This document shows, in pieces, positions 38,578-47,461 of a stretch of DNA of 64,000 nucleotides. The translations under genes were made by a program, and so were the position numbers. The stretch is taken from positions 1,054,001-1,118,000 of the forward strand of contig NZ_CP022111.1 of NCBI RefSeq assembly GCF_000730165.1, read 5' to 3'. The stretch comes from Nitrospirillum viridazoti CBAmc (GTDB lineage: Bacteria; Pseudomonadota; Alphaproteobacteria; Azospirillales; Azospirillaceae). Within the stretch, counting starts at the first letter, position 1. Each line of letters opens with the position of its first letter. The notes under the pieces are model-generated. The model searched no databases. It was not told the origin of the DNA and worked only from the letters and a program-made list of their open reading frames with translations.

Positions 38578-39351
38578 ATGCGCATCGCCACCTGGAACGT
38601 GAACTCGGTCAAAGCCCGCTTGGGGAACGTTACCGAGTGGCTGGACAGCGCCAAGCCGGACGTCGTGCTGTTCCAGGAAATCAAGTGCGAGACGGCCGCC
38701 TTCCCCCTGCAGGCCTTCCAGGATCTGGGCTACCACTGCGCCGTGGTCGGGCAGAAGGCCTACAACGGCGTGGCGCTGCTGTCGCGGGAAGAGCCGACGG
38801 ACATCATCACCCGCTTGCCGGGCGAGCCGGAGGATGAGCAGGCCCGTTATGTCGAGGCCACGGTCGGCGGTATCCGCATCGCCAGCCTGTACCTGCCCAA
38901 CGGCAACCCGGTGGGCACGGAGAAATATCCCTACAAACTGCGCTGGATGGACCGGCTGAAGGCCCATGCCGCCAGCCTGCTGGCCCAGGAAATCCCTTTC
39001 GTGCTGGGCGGCGACTACAACGTCATCCCCGAGGCGCGCGACGTCTACGACCCCGCCGCCTGGATCACCGATGCCCTGTTCCGGCCCGAGACCCGCGCCA
39101 AGTTCCGCGAGATCACCCACCTGGGCTTGGTCGAGGCCTTCCGCGCGGTGCATCCCGACGCCGATCGCGCCTTCACCTTCTGGGACTACCAGGCCGGCGC
39201 CTGGCCGCGCGACAACGGCCTGCGCATCGACCATTTCCTGCTGTCGCCCCAGGCCGCCGACCGCCTGGTGGGCTGCGCCATCGACAAGGGCCCGCGCGGC
39301 AAGGAAAAGGCGTCTGACCATACGCCGGTGGTGCTGGAACTGGTGGCCTGA
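38578..39351 (+). CDS. xthA: Exodeoxyribonuclease III
   Basis: The 257-residue AP endonuclease/3'-5' exonuclease acts in base excision repair. Active-site segments: ATWNVNSVKAR, FQEIKCE, GGDYNVIP, LRIDHFLLS and SDHTPVVLEL. The length is normal. The gene stands alone between two copies of a structured repeat. Confidence 0.97.
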   Translation: MRIATWNVNSVKARLGNVTEWLDSAKPDVVLFQEIKCETAAFPLQAFQDLGYHCAVVGQKAYNGVALLSREEPTDIITRLPGEPEDEQARYVEATVGGIRIASLYLPNGNPVGTEKYPYKLRWMDRLKAHAASLLAQEIPFVLGGDYNVIPEARDVYDPAAWITDALFRPETRAKFREITHLGLVEAFRAVHPDADRAFTFWDYQAGAWPRDNGLRIDHFLLSPQAADRLVGCAIDKGPRGKEKASDHTPVVLELVA

Positions 39352-39364
39352 GTCTTCAAGCACA

Positions 39365-39465
39365 TCCTCAAACGCCGGGCGGCCACATCCGTGGCCTTGG
39401 CTCATCCTCACGTTTCAGTCCGCTGACGCTCCCCGAAACGCTCCGGCGGCCGCAGTCGCGGCCTA
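39365..39465 (+). repeat. Structured intergenic repeat, copy B (downstream of xthA)
   Basis: Stem-loops GGCCAC-ATCC-GTGGCC (39381-39396) and GGCCGC-AGTC-GCGGCC (39448-39463) match copy A in loop and linker but with compensated stems. An extra hairpin, CGTTTC (39411-39416) with GAAACG (39435-39440), is inserted between them. Confidence 0.75.
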
Positions 39466-39488
39466 CAAGGGCATGAGTGTCCCTGGCA

Positions 39489-40664
39489 TTACCCTTCCCG
39501 CTTGCCGGTCAATAGTTCCACGGGGCCGCTGAAAGGGTAAAGGAATTGCTGGACGAAGCCGCCGGGGATGGGCTTCACCGTGCCGTACTTCTCCGGCCAG
39601 CGGTCCTTGGGCTGATGATAGGTGCGGAACACCAAGTCCCAGAAAGGGGTGTGGGCGCAGTAGTTGCGGTCCAGCGCCTCCACGTCCGAGGCATGGTGCC
39701 AATGGTGGAACTGCGGCGTCACGATGACGTAGCGCAGCCAGCCCAGGTCCATGGCGATGTTGGAATGGATCAGCACCGCCTGGATGGACACGAAGATCAG
39801 ATAGGCGAACACCGTGTCCTGCGGAAAGCCCAGCAGGAAGATGGGCACCAGGATCAGCGACCGGGTGATCAGCACCTCCAGCACATGCAGGCGGGAGCCG
39901 GACAGCCAATCCATATGCTGGGGCGAGTGGTGGACGGCATGAAGGCGCCACAGCCAGGGGATCTCGTGATAGGCGCGGTGGCTGGCATACTCCACGGCGT
40001 CGGCCGCCAGGATGACCAGCAGGAAGCGCACAAATCCGGGCAGCGCCGCGACCTGCGCCTGCAGCCAGCCATTGACAGCCCAACCGAAGACATCATGGGC
40101 GAAATGGTTGGAGGTCAGCAGAAAGGCGCCAATCAGCAAATGGTTCACGGTGAAGTAGCTGAGATCCAGCCGCCAGCCCTCGCGCAGCACGGGCTGGCCC
40201 GGAGCCACGCGGGGCAGCAGGCGTTCCAACAGGATGAAGGCGCTGCCAGTGAAGAACAGGTCCAGCACCAGCCAGTCCAGCCCCACCCAGGTCCGGGCCT
40301 GGTCGAAATCCTCATACGGCACATAGGGCCCGCCCAGCAACAGGGCCAGCACCACGCCACTGATGCCGATGACGCCCGCCCGCCGGCGCCGGTTCAGGAC
40401 GCACGCCGCCAACCCCAGAAACACGCCCACGCCCATGGACAGCGCCAGGATCAGGCGCAGCAGATCCATGTCGTAGTGCGGCCGCAACTCCGGCGTCGTC
40501 AGCCAGGCGGGATAGCGCAGGCACAGCACCGCGCCGATGCTGAGCAGGCCGATGGCCAGGGAGATGGTGCCAGCCGCCTGGCTGGACATCAGCCGGTGCC
40601 AGAGGCCGGGCGCCGACGCGGCGGAATTGTTCATGTCCGTGGCCTGACTGTTCACCGGGGCCAT
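39489..40664 (-). CDS. Sterol desaturase/fatty acid hydroxylase superfamily membrane protein
   Basis: The 391-residue protein has several N-terminal helices, then the diiron His boxes of the superfamily: HRAYH, HAVHH (in LWRLHAVHHSPQHM) and HHWHH (in PQFHHWHHASD). It should oxidise a membrane lipid; the substrate is unknown. ATG 40664 follows GGAGG; ATG 40634 is an alternative. It is convergent with xthA. Confidence 0.9.
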   Translation of the reverse strand: MAPVNSQATDMNNSAASAPGLWHRLMSSQAAGTISLAIGLLSIGAVLCLRYPAWLTTPELRPHYDMDLLRLILALSMGVGVFLGLAACVLNRRRRAGVIGISGVVLALLLGGPYVPYEDFDQARTWVGLDWLVLDLFFTGSAFILLERLLPRVAPGQPVLREGWRLDLSYFTVNHLLIGAFLLTSNHFAHDVFGWAVNGWLQAQVAALPGFVRFLLVILAADAVEYASHRAYHEIPWLWRLHAVHHSPQHMDWLSGSRLHVLEVLITRSLILVPIFLLGFPQDTVFAYLIFVSIQAVLIHSNIAMDLGWLRYVIVTPQFHHWHHASDVEALDRNYCAHTPFWDLVFRTYHQPKDRWPEKYGTVKPIPGGFVQQFLYPFSGPVELLTGKREG

Positions 40665-40883
40665 ACCCCCTCCTGCGGCGGTGGAACCGTATGTCACAAA
40701 TCAATCAAGAATGAGGTCGGGCCGCAACCGTCATGGTGTAAACGGCGGGTCTCCCCTCCGCCGCGGTTAATCTACCAATGGCGTAAAACGTCCCATCTTT
40801 GTCCGCCAGGCCCATTATCCCGTGCTACGCTGCGGGCTAGCATCGACGCCATCACTCCACACTGATGGCAGGAGATAGCCCCC

Positions 40884-41444
40884 ATGAGCACCGTGACCGC
40901 CGGCACCCAGACCACCGCCCTGATCGTCATCGACGCGCAGGAGTCCTTCCGCCACCGGCCCTATTGGGTGCAGGCGGAATATGATGCCTATCGCCCGGGG
41001 CAGCAGGCGCTGGTGAACCAGGCCCGGGCGCGCGGCATTCCCGTCATCCAGATCTTCCATGTGGACGGCGACGCGCCGTTCACCCACGAGTCCGGCACCA
41101 TCCGCACGCTAGAGGGGCTGGACATCACGCCGGACGCCACCTTCCACAAGGCGCGGCATAGCGCGCTGGTGGGCAGCGGGCTGGATGTCTGGCTGATCAG
41201 TCATGGCATCCGCCGCGTCGTCATCTCCGGCGTGCGGACAGAGCAGTGCTGTGAGACGACGACCCGCCATGCCTCCGACCTGGGCTTCGACGTCACCTAC
41301 GTGACAGAGGCGACGCTGACCTTCCCCATGACCGACGCGCAGGGGCGCATTTGGTCCACGGCGGAGATCAAGGCCGCCACCGAGTTGGTGCTGGACGGCC
41401 GCTTCGCCCGCATCGCCACCGTCGCCACGGCGTTCGACGCATGA
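40884..41444 (+). CDS. Cysteine hydrolase, isochorismatase-like
   Basis: The 186-residue protein carries the family triad Asp17 (LIVIDAQESF), Lys89 (FHKARH) and Cys122 (RTEQCCETTTRHA). Members hydrolyse amides, nicotinamide or isochorismate-like compounds. The start follows AGGAGA. It overlaps the next regulator gene by four bases (ATGA), which suggests joint control of a small-molecule response. Confidence 0.9.
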   Translation: MSTVTAGTQTTALIVIDAQESFRHRPYWVQAEYDAYRPGQQALVNQARARGIPVIQIFHVDGDAPFTHESGTIRTLEGLDITPDATFHKARHSALVGSGLDVWLISHGIRRVVISGVRTEQCCETTTRHASDLGFDVTYVTEATLTFPMTDAQGRIWSTAEIKAATELVLDGRFARIATVATAFDA

Positions 41445-42457
41445 CGAAGGCCGGTCCCCGCGTCCTGCCTGTCTATGTGGTGCTGCCGCCCCGGACGCTG
41501 CTGCTGGACGTGGCGGGGCCGGTGGAGGTGTTGCGCCGGGCCAATGTGGAACAGGACGGGCTGCGCTTCGTCGTCCGCTATGTCGGCCCGGCGGCATCGC
41601 TGCTCACGTCCATCGGACTGACAGTGACGGGCATCGAGCCCCTGCCCCAGGCACTGCCGGACGAGGCCATGGTCATGGTCGTGGGCTCGGTGGAACAGAT
41701 GTTGGGGGAACAGATGCTGGGCGATGGGGGGCCGGACGCGGCGGAAACGGAAGGCGGCAATCAGGCCATCGTCGACTGGCTGCGGCGCAGCGTCGGACCA
41801 GGCCACCGGCTGGTCAGCATCTGCGCCGGCGCCTTGCTGGCAGGCCGCGCCGGCCTGCTGGACGGCCGGCCCTGCACCACCCACTACAGCGATTGTGAGA
41901 CCCTGGCGCGCCTGGCGCCCCTGGCACGGGTCCTGGAGAATCGGCTGTATGTCGAGGATGGCCTGGTGGCGACCAGCGCCGGCGTCACTGCCGGCATCGA
42001 TCTGATGCTGCATCTGGTGGCGGAGATGGTGGGGCCGGCCGTGGCCCTGGCGGCGGCGCGCGCCCTGGTGGTCTATTTGCGGCGGGCGGGCGGCGATCCG
42101 CAACTGTCGGCGTGGCTGGAGGGACGCAACCACGTGCACCCGGCGGTCCACCGCGTGCAGGACGCCATCGCTGCCGACCCGGCCCATCCCTGGACGCAAG
42201 AGTCCCTGGCCGATGTGGCGGGCGCCAGCCCCCGCCACCTGTCGCGGTTGTTCAATGATCATACGGGAATGACCCTGCCGGACTATGTGAACCGGCTGCG
42301 GGTAGCGCTGGCGGCCCAGTTGCTGAGCCATACGCGGCTGGACATGGAAAGCGTGGCGGAGCGGGCGGGCTTCGCGTCCACCCGCCAGATGCGGCGCGTC
42401 TGGCGGGTGTATCACCCCACGTCGCCCAAGGCGGCGCGGGGATTGGGGAACGCCTAA
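41441..42457 (+). CDS. GlxA-family transcriptional regulator (DJ-1/PfpI plus AraC HTH)
   Basis: The 338-residue protein has an N-terminal DJ-1/PfpI-like domain (LLLDVAGPVEVLRRAN, then SICAGALLAGRAGLLDGRPC with the nucleophile-elbow Cys, and VATSAGVTAGIDLMLHLV) and a C-terminal AraC DNA-binding domain (SLADVAGASPRHLSRLFNDH, ERAGFASTRQMRRVWR). It is translationally coupled to the cysteine hydrolase and probably controls it. Confidence 0.92.
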   Translation: MTKAGPRVLPVYVVLPPRTLLLDVAGPVEVLRRANVEQDGLRFVVRYVGPAASLLTSIGLTVTGIEPLPQALPDEAMVMVVGSVEQMLGEQMLGDGGPDAAETEGGNQAIVDWLRRSVGPGHRLVSICAGALLAGRAGLLDGRPCTTHYSDCETLARLAPLARVLENRLYVEDGLVATSAGVTAGIDLMLHLVAEMVGPAVALAAARALVVYLRRAGGDPQLSAWLEGRNHVHPAVHRVQDAIAADPAHPWTQESLADVAGASPRHLSRLFNDHTGMTLPDYVNRLRVALAAQLLSHTRLDMESVAERAGFASTRQMRRVWRVYHPTSPKAARGLGNA

Positions 42458-42485
42458 TTCAACACCGGAACGACGGACACCGATC

Positions 42486-42773
42486 TTAGAAGCTGTGAAT
42501 ACGGGCCACGGCCACTTGATCGTTGGCGTAGGCCTGGCGGGTGGCCAGGCAGGCGTTCAGGTGATCGGCACGCAGGGCGCCCTGCTCAACCCCCGGATAG
42601 AGGTCGAAGGCCGACTGGGAGCAACTGGAAAAGGCGGGGTTCTCGTCGGCCACCTGGACGTAGTCATGGTCCGGGGCGCCACTGCAGGCGGCGATGGGCA
42701 GCAGCACGCCCAGGGTGGGCAGCAGGCGGGCGGGTAGCAGGCGGCGCACCCAGTGATTGATCTGCTTGGTCAT
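42486..42773 (-). CDS. Small putative lipoprotein
   Basis: The 95-residue protein starts at ATG 42773 after GGGGA. A basic N-region and hydrophobic stretch end in a lipobox, LLPIAACSGAP, with the lipid-attached Cys. The mature part has two further Cys and no known domain. It is convergent with the GlxA regulator gene. Confidence 0.7.
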   Translation of the reverse strand: MTKQINHWVRRLLPARLLPTLGVLLPIAACSGAPDHDYVQVADENPAFSSCSQSAFDLYPGVEQGALRADHLNACLATRQAYANDQVAVARIHSF

Positions 42774-42938
42774 GACGTCATCCCCAAATTTCAGCGTCGT
42801 TCCGTATCGCAAAGCTAGCGAAGCGAGACGCGAGCGGGAGTGACGGGCGTCATAAACGCGTCATTACTCAGGCATGGACCGCCTGCGTGCGCCGCATAAC
42901 AGGCAGAACCGGAAAACAACCTAACCGTGGAAAGTTTA

Positions 42939-43787
42939 TTAACCCTGCGTGTCCTGGTGCGCCCGCCAGGCGTGGGCCAGGCGCACGAAGCCTGCCACGT
43001 CCACCTCCTCCGCCCGGGACGTGGGGAGGATGCCGGCGGCTTCCAGCAGGGGTTCGGGCTGGGCCACCAGGCCCTTCAGCCCGGCACGCAGCATCTTGCG
43101 CCGCTGGTTGAAGGCGGCCGCCACCACCCGCTCCATATCCTTGAACGACGGGGCGTCGGCCGGCAGGATGCGCGGGGTGATGTGCACCACCGCCGACATG
43201 ACCTTGGGCGGCGGGGAAAAGGCCTGCGGCGGGATGTCGAACACCAGCCGCGCGTCGGCCAGCCACTGGCTCATGACCGCCAGGCGGCCGTAATCCTTGG
43301 TGCGTGGCTTGGCGACGATGCGGTCCACCACTTCCTTCTGGAACATCAGCGTCAGGCTGCGGAATTCCTGGATCTGGCGCAGCCAGCCCACCAGCATGGG
43401 CGTGCCCACATTGTAGGGCAGGTTGGCGACGATGGCGCGCGGCGCCGGGGCGATGGCGGTCATGTCGACCTCCAGCGCGTCGCCCTCCACGATGGTCAGA
43501 CGGCCGGCGGCGGCGGCCACCACATCGGCCAGGGCCGCGACGAAACGGCTGTCCCGCTCCACCGCCACCACGGCCTTGGCGTCGCTCTCCACCAGGGCGC
43601 GGGTCAGGCCGCCGGGGCCGGGCCCGACCTCGATGGCGGTGACGCCGGCCAGGTCGCCGGCCGCCGCGGCCACCCGCGCCGTCAGGTTCAAATCCAGCAG
43701 GAAATGCTGGCCCAGCGCCTTGCGGGCGCCCAGGTCGAAACGGGCGATGACGTCGCGCAAGGGCGGCAAATGGGCGAGGCTGGTCAT
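42939..43787 (-). CDS. rsmA: 16S rRNA dimethyladenosine transferase
   Basis: The 282-residue KsgA enzyme dimethylates two adenines near the 3' end of 16S rRNA. Motifs: KALGQHFLLDLNLT, EVGPGPGGLTRAL and VANLPYNVGTPML. It is the last gene of the lptF-lptG-surA-pdxA-rsmA unit. Confidence 0.97.
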   Translation of the reverse strand: MTSLAHLPPLRDVIARFDLGARKALGQHFLLDLNLTARVAAAAGDLAGVTAIEVGPGPGGLTRALVESDAKAVVAVERDSRFVAALADVVAAAAGRLTIVEGDALEVDMTAIAPAPRAIVANLPYNVGTPMLVGWLRQIQEFRSLTLMFQKEVVDRIVAKPRTKDYGRLAVMSQWLADARLVFDIPPQAFSPPPKVMSAVVHITPRILPADAPSFKDMERVVAAAFNQRRKMLRAGLKGLVAQPEPLLEAAGILPTSRAEEVDVAGFVRLAHAWRAHQDTQG

Positions 43788-43810
43788 GAAGCGATCTTGA
43801 TACGAGAGAA

Positions 43811-44833
43811 TCAGGCGGCGGCGCGCTGCCGCGCCAGGCGGTCGGCCGACAGCAGGGCCGCGACCAGGCTGGACGGGCTGGCCTGGGCCGTGCCGGCCAG
43901 GGACAGGGCGGTGCCGTGGTCGGGGGAGGTGCGGATGAAGGGCAGGCCCAGGGTGATGTTGACGCCCGTGTCGAAATCCAGGGTCTTCAGCGGGATCAGC
44001 CCCTGGTCATGATACTGGCAGATGACGGCGTCATAGGTCGCGCGCGCGCCGGCATGGAACAGGGTATCGGCCGGCAGCGGGCCGGCGACGTTCATCCCCT
44101 CTTCCCGCAAGGTCGCCACGGCGGGGGCGATGATCTCGATCTCCTCCCGCCCCATGGCACCGCCCTCACCGGCATGCGGGTTCAGGGCGGCCACGGCCAG
44201 GCGCGGCTGACTGAGGCCGAAGTCCCGGCGCAGCGCCTGGTGGGTAACCCGCGCGGTGTGCAGCAGCACCTCGCGCGTCAGCTGACCGGCCACATCCTTC
44301 AGCGCCACATGGATGGTGGCCAGGGCCACCCGCAGGCCGCCTCCCTCCAGCAGCATGACAGGCTCCTCACTCATCCCCGCCAGGTGGGCCAGATATTCGG
44401 TGTGGCCCGGGTGGCGGAAGCCGGCGGCGTAGAGGCTGCTTTTCTGGATGGGGTTGGTCACCACGGCCGCCGCCTGGCCCGCCCGCACCAGGGCCACAGC
44501 CCGGTCTATGCTGGCGATGACGGCGGCGCCGTTGGCCGGATCCGGCTGGCCCGGGACCACAGGGGCGGCCAGGTCCTGGCGCAGCACCGGCAGGGCCTCA
44601 TCGAAGACAGTGACGGTTTCCGCCGGATCGGCGATCTCCCGCACCGCGGCATCGAGGCCGGTGGCGTGGGCCAGGGCCGCTAGGCGGTCCGGACTGTCGA
44701 TCAGGAAAAAGGGCGGCAGGCCCCGGTCACGCCGCAGCCGCCAGGCCATCAAGGCGATCTCGCCGCCGATGCCGGCCGGTTCGCCCATGGTCAGGGCCAG
44801 GGGCAAGAGGGACGAAGAAAGCGGCGCGGTCAT
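43811..44833 (-). CDS. pdxA: 4-hydroxythreonine-4-phosphate dehydrogenase
   Basis: The 340-residue enzyme acts in pyridoxal phosphate synthesis. Signatures: LTMGEPAGIGGE, TNPIQKSSLYAAGFRHPGHT, LNPHAGEGGAMGREE, YHDQGLIPLK and TSPDHGTAL. The start MTAPLSSSLLP at 44833 avoids overlap with surA. Confidence 0.96.
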   Translation of the reverse strand: MTAPLSSSLLPLALTMGEPAGIGGEIALMAWRLRRDRGLPPFFLIDSPDRLAALAHATGLDAAVREIADPAETVTVFDEALPVLRQDLAAPVVPGQPDPANGAAVIASIDRAVALVRAGQAAAVVTNPIQKSSLYAAGFRHPGHTEYLAHLAGMSEEPVMLLEGGGLRVALATIHVALKDVAGQLTREVLLHTARVTHQALRRDFGLSQPRLAVAALNPHAGEGGAMGREEIEIIAPAVATLREEGMNVAGPLPADTLFHAGARATYDAVICQYHDQGLIPLKTLDFDTGVNITLGLPFIRTSPDHGTALSLAGTAQASPSSLVAALLSADRLARQRAAA

Positions 44834-44867
44834 GAAACGGATCGGGGGGGCTGTCGCCCCCCGCCCC

Positions 44868-46220
44868 TCAGCTACGGATGTCGATGGTGGCGGCACGCCG
44901 CAGGTCGCGCAGGTTGCGCCGCTGCAGCATGTCCATACGCTCGCCGCCGATCATGTTGGCCACCTGGTCGCGCGGCGGGGCACTGCCCTCCGGCACCTTG
45001 CGGTCGCAGACCATCAACAGCATCAGGCCGGCCTGGGTTTCCAGCGGGTCGGTGGCCTGGCCCACGCCCAGGCGGCCGATCAGCTTGGACAGCTCGCCCG
45101 GGATGTCGCCCAGGCGGGTCATGGGCTGGGCACGGGTGGTTGAGCCCGGCAGGTTGGCCTTGGCGGCGGCGGCCAACGCCTCACAGCTGTGCGAGGTGTC
45201 ACCGATCTTCTTCACGGTCTGGCCCAGGGCCTGGACGTCCGCGCCGGGCGGAACGGGCACCACCACCTGGCCCACGGACACCTCGATGTCGGCGGGATCG
45301 CCACCGGTCACCGTGCGTTCGTCCCGGACCAGGAAGATGTAATAGCCACCGGCGCCGCGCAGCGGCACCGAAACCTGGCCCGTGGGCAGGCGCTGCAGCG
45401 CGCGATCCAGCGCCGGTTCCAGCTGCCCCTGCTGCACCCAGCCCATGTCGCCGCCGGCCGCGGCCGTGGCGCTCTGCGAGAACTGCTGGGCCACGGCCGC
45501 GAAGTTGGCGCCATGGGTGATCTCACCGACCAGCTTGTCCGCCAGCTGATGGGCGTCCTGGTCCAGCTTGGGATTATCGACGGAGATGAAGATTTCCGTC
45601 AGCAGGTACTCGGGCTTGCCCGCGTTGGCGATGATGCGCTGGGTCCGGCTATCGATCTCCTCGTCGCTCACCTGGATGGTGGGGCGGATGCGGCGCTGCA
45701 CCACCTTGTTCCAGGCGATGTTGGCGCGCATCTGCTCCTTCAGGGAGGAGACGGGCACGCCTTCGCGTTCCAGGTTGGCGGCGAAGCTTTCCGGCGAGGG
45801 AGCCTTGTTCTGCTTGGCCAGGCGGGCGAACTCACGGTCCACCTCCTCGTCCGTCACCACCAGGTTCTGCTTCTTGGCTTCCTGCAGCTCCAGCTTCTCG
45901 TCGATCAACAGGCGCAGCACCTGGGGCTTCAGCTTCTGTTCCACGTCCGGCGTGTCGGGCAGGCCGGTGTTGACGATGGCCAGGCGCATGCGGCCGGCCA
46001 GGTCGGTCTGCGAGATGGCCTCGTCATTCACCACGGCGACGATGCGCTCTTCCTGCTGGCCCTGCTGGGCCGCGACGCGCGGGCCCAAGGCCATGCCGTT
46101 GGTGGCGGCGGCCGTCCGGGGGCCGGCCAGCTGCGCCAGCGCGGGCGTGGCCAAGCTCGTGCCCAGGGTCAGGCCGAAGGCGAGCACGGCAGCGGCGGAA
46201 CGGCGGGAAAGTTGGATCAT
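44868..46220 (-). CDS. surA: Periplasmic chaperone/peptidyl-prolyl isomerase SurA
   Basis: The 450-residue protein has a signal peptide ending PALAQ, a SurA N-terminal helical domain (IVAVVNDEAISQTDLAGRM) and a parvulin domain (LLTEIFISVDN, MGWVQQGQLEPAL). A second, degenerate rotamase segment and C-terminal helix follow. It helps outer-membrane proteins fold. Its position between lptG and pdxA is conserved. Confidence 0.94.
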   Translation of the reverse strand: MIQLSRRSAAAVLAFGLTLGTSLATPALAQLAGPRTAAATNGMALGPRVAAQQGQQEERIVAVVNDEAISQTDLAGRMRLAIVNTGLPDTPDVEQKLKPQVLRLLIDEKLELQEAKKQNLVVTDEEVDREFARLAKQNKAPSPESFAANLEREGVPVSSLKEQMRANIAWNKVVQRRIRPTIQVSDEEIDSRTQRIIANAGKPEYLLTEIFISVDNPKLDQDAHQLADKLVGEITHGANFAAVAQQFSQSATAAAGGDMGWVQQGQLEPALDRALQRLPTGQVSVPLRGAGGYYIFLVRDERTVTGGDPADIEVSVGQVVVPVPPGADVQALGQTVKKIGDTSHSCEALAAAAKANLPGSTTRAQPMTRLGDIPGELSKLIGRLGVGQATDPLETQAGLMLLMVCDRKVPEGSAPPRDQVANMIGGERMDMLQRRNLRDLRRAATIDIRS

Positions 46221-46350
46221 CTGACCTTACCGGAAAAGCGGGGACCGGGAAAACGGGAACCGGGGAAAAACGGAGAACGGAACTTATAGAGCCAAGGGGG
46301 GGCGAAGGCAAACGGCCCCCGCAACCATGGGTGCGGCGCGGAGTGGGCGT

Positions 46351-47457
46351 TCAGCCATCCTCCAGGTGCAGCAGGGCGGCGGTTCCCAGCATCAGGCAGA
46401 CGCCGGCCGGCGCCCAGGCGGCCAGGAAGACCGGCAGCACGCCGCTGCGGCCCAGCGCCTGGATGATGTTCTGGCTGACGAACAGCACCAGCGCCGTCAC
46501 CAGGCCGGTGCCCAGCATCTGCAAGGTGCCGCCCCGGCGGGCATGGCGCAGGGAGAAGGTGCCGGCCAGAAAGACCATGGCGCAGAAGAAGGCCGGCACG
46601 GCCAGCATCGACTCGTAGTACATGCGGTGCCGCACCGACGACAGGCCCGCCTGCTCCAGCGTCTGGATGAAGCTCGGCAGTTCCCAGAACGACAGCGTGT
46701 CCGGCGGGGCGAAGCTTTCCTGGATGCGGGCTTCCGTCAGGTCGGTCGGCAGGGCCATGCCGTCGACATGCTGGGTCGGGCGGCCCGGCCGGTTCAGCCA
46801 GGCGTTGCGCAGCACCCACTGGCCCTTCTGCAGCTCCGCCGTTTCGGAATCGAGGCGGCCCACCGGGATCTGGTCGCTGCCATTGAACAGCAGGATGGTG
46901 ACGGTGCGCAGGTTCACGGGCTTGCCCGGCCCCACGGATTCGGCGTGGATCAGGTAGTTCCCGTTATCCCCCTCCTGCACCTGGCGCAGCCAGACACCGG
47001 AGCGTGCGACGTCCAGCGAACTCTGCTGGCCGCGCAGATAGCGGCTTTCCAGCTGCTCATACCGCGCCAGCATGGTGGCGAAGACGGGGCTGAGCAGGGT
47101 GATGTTCAGGATGCCGGCCACCAGGGATGTCAGCAGCACCGGCGTCATGAACTGCCACACGGAAATGCCGGCGGCGCGCACCACCACCAGCTCCGCGCTG
47201 CGGGTCATGCGGAAGAAGGTGTACATGGCACCGAACAGCACGCCGAAGGGGAAGATCTGCTGGCCGATTTCCGGCAGCTTCAGCAGCGCCATGCTCAGCA
47301 CGATCTGGAAGGTGGCGTCCGTCTTGGCGGCGGCCCGGCGCAGCAGCTCCACCGTGTCCAGCAGCAGGACGAGCGCCAGCATGCCCCCGAGGATGATCAG
47401 GAACCAGAACACGAACTGGCGGGTGATGTAGACGGACAGCGTGGGCGAGATGCGCAT
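46351..47457 (-). CDS. lptG: LPS export ABC transporter permease LptG
   Basis: The 368-residue protein has N- and C-terminal groups of three helices around a periplasmic jellyroll (LESRYLRGQQSSLDVARSG onward). MTRSAELVVVRAAGIS matches the coupling helix that meets LptB. It exports LPS from the inner membrane with LptF. A gap of four bases separates it from lptF. Confidence 0.94.
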   Translation of the reverse strand: MRISPTLSVYITRQFVFWFLIILGGMLALVLLLDTVELLRRAAAKTDATFQIVLSMALLKLPEIGQQIFPFGVLFGAMYTFFRMTRSAELVVVRAAGISVWQFMTPVLLTSLVAGILNITLLSPVFATMLARYEQLESRYLRGQQSSLDVARSGVWLRQVQEGDNGNYLIHAESVGPGKPVNLRTVTILLFNGSDQIPVGRLDSETAELQKGQWVLRNAWLNRPGRPTQHVDGMALPTDLTEARIQESFAPPDTLSFWELPSFIQTLEQAGLSSVRHRMYYESMLAVPAFFCAMVFLAGTFSLRHARRGGTLQMLGTGLVTALVLFVSQNIIQALGRSGVLPVFLAAWAPAGVCLMLGTAALLHLEDG

Positions 47458-47461
47458 GATT

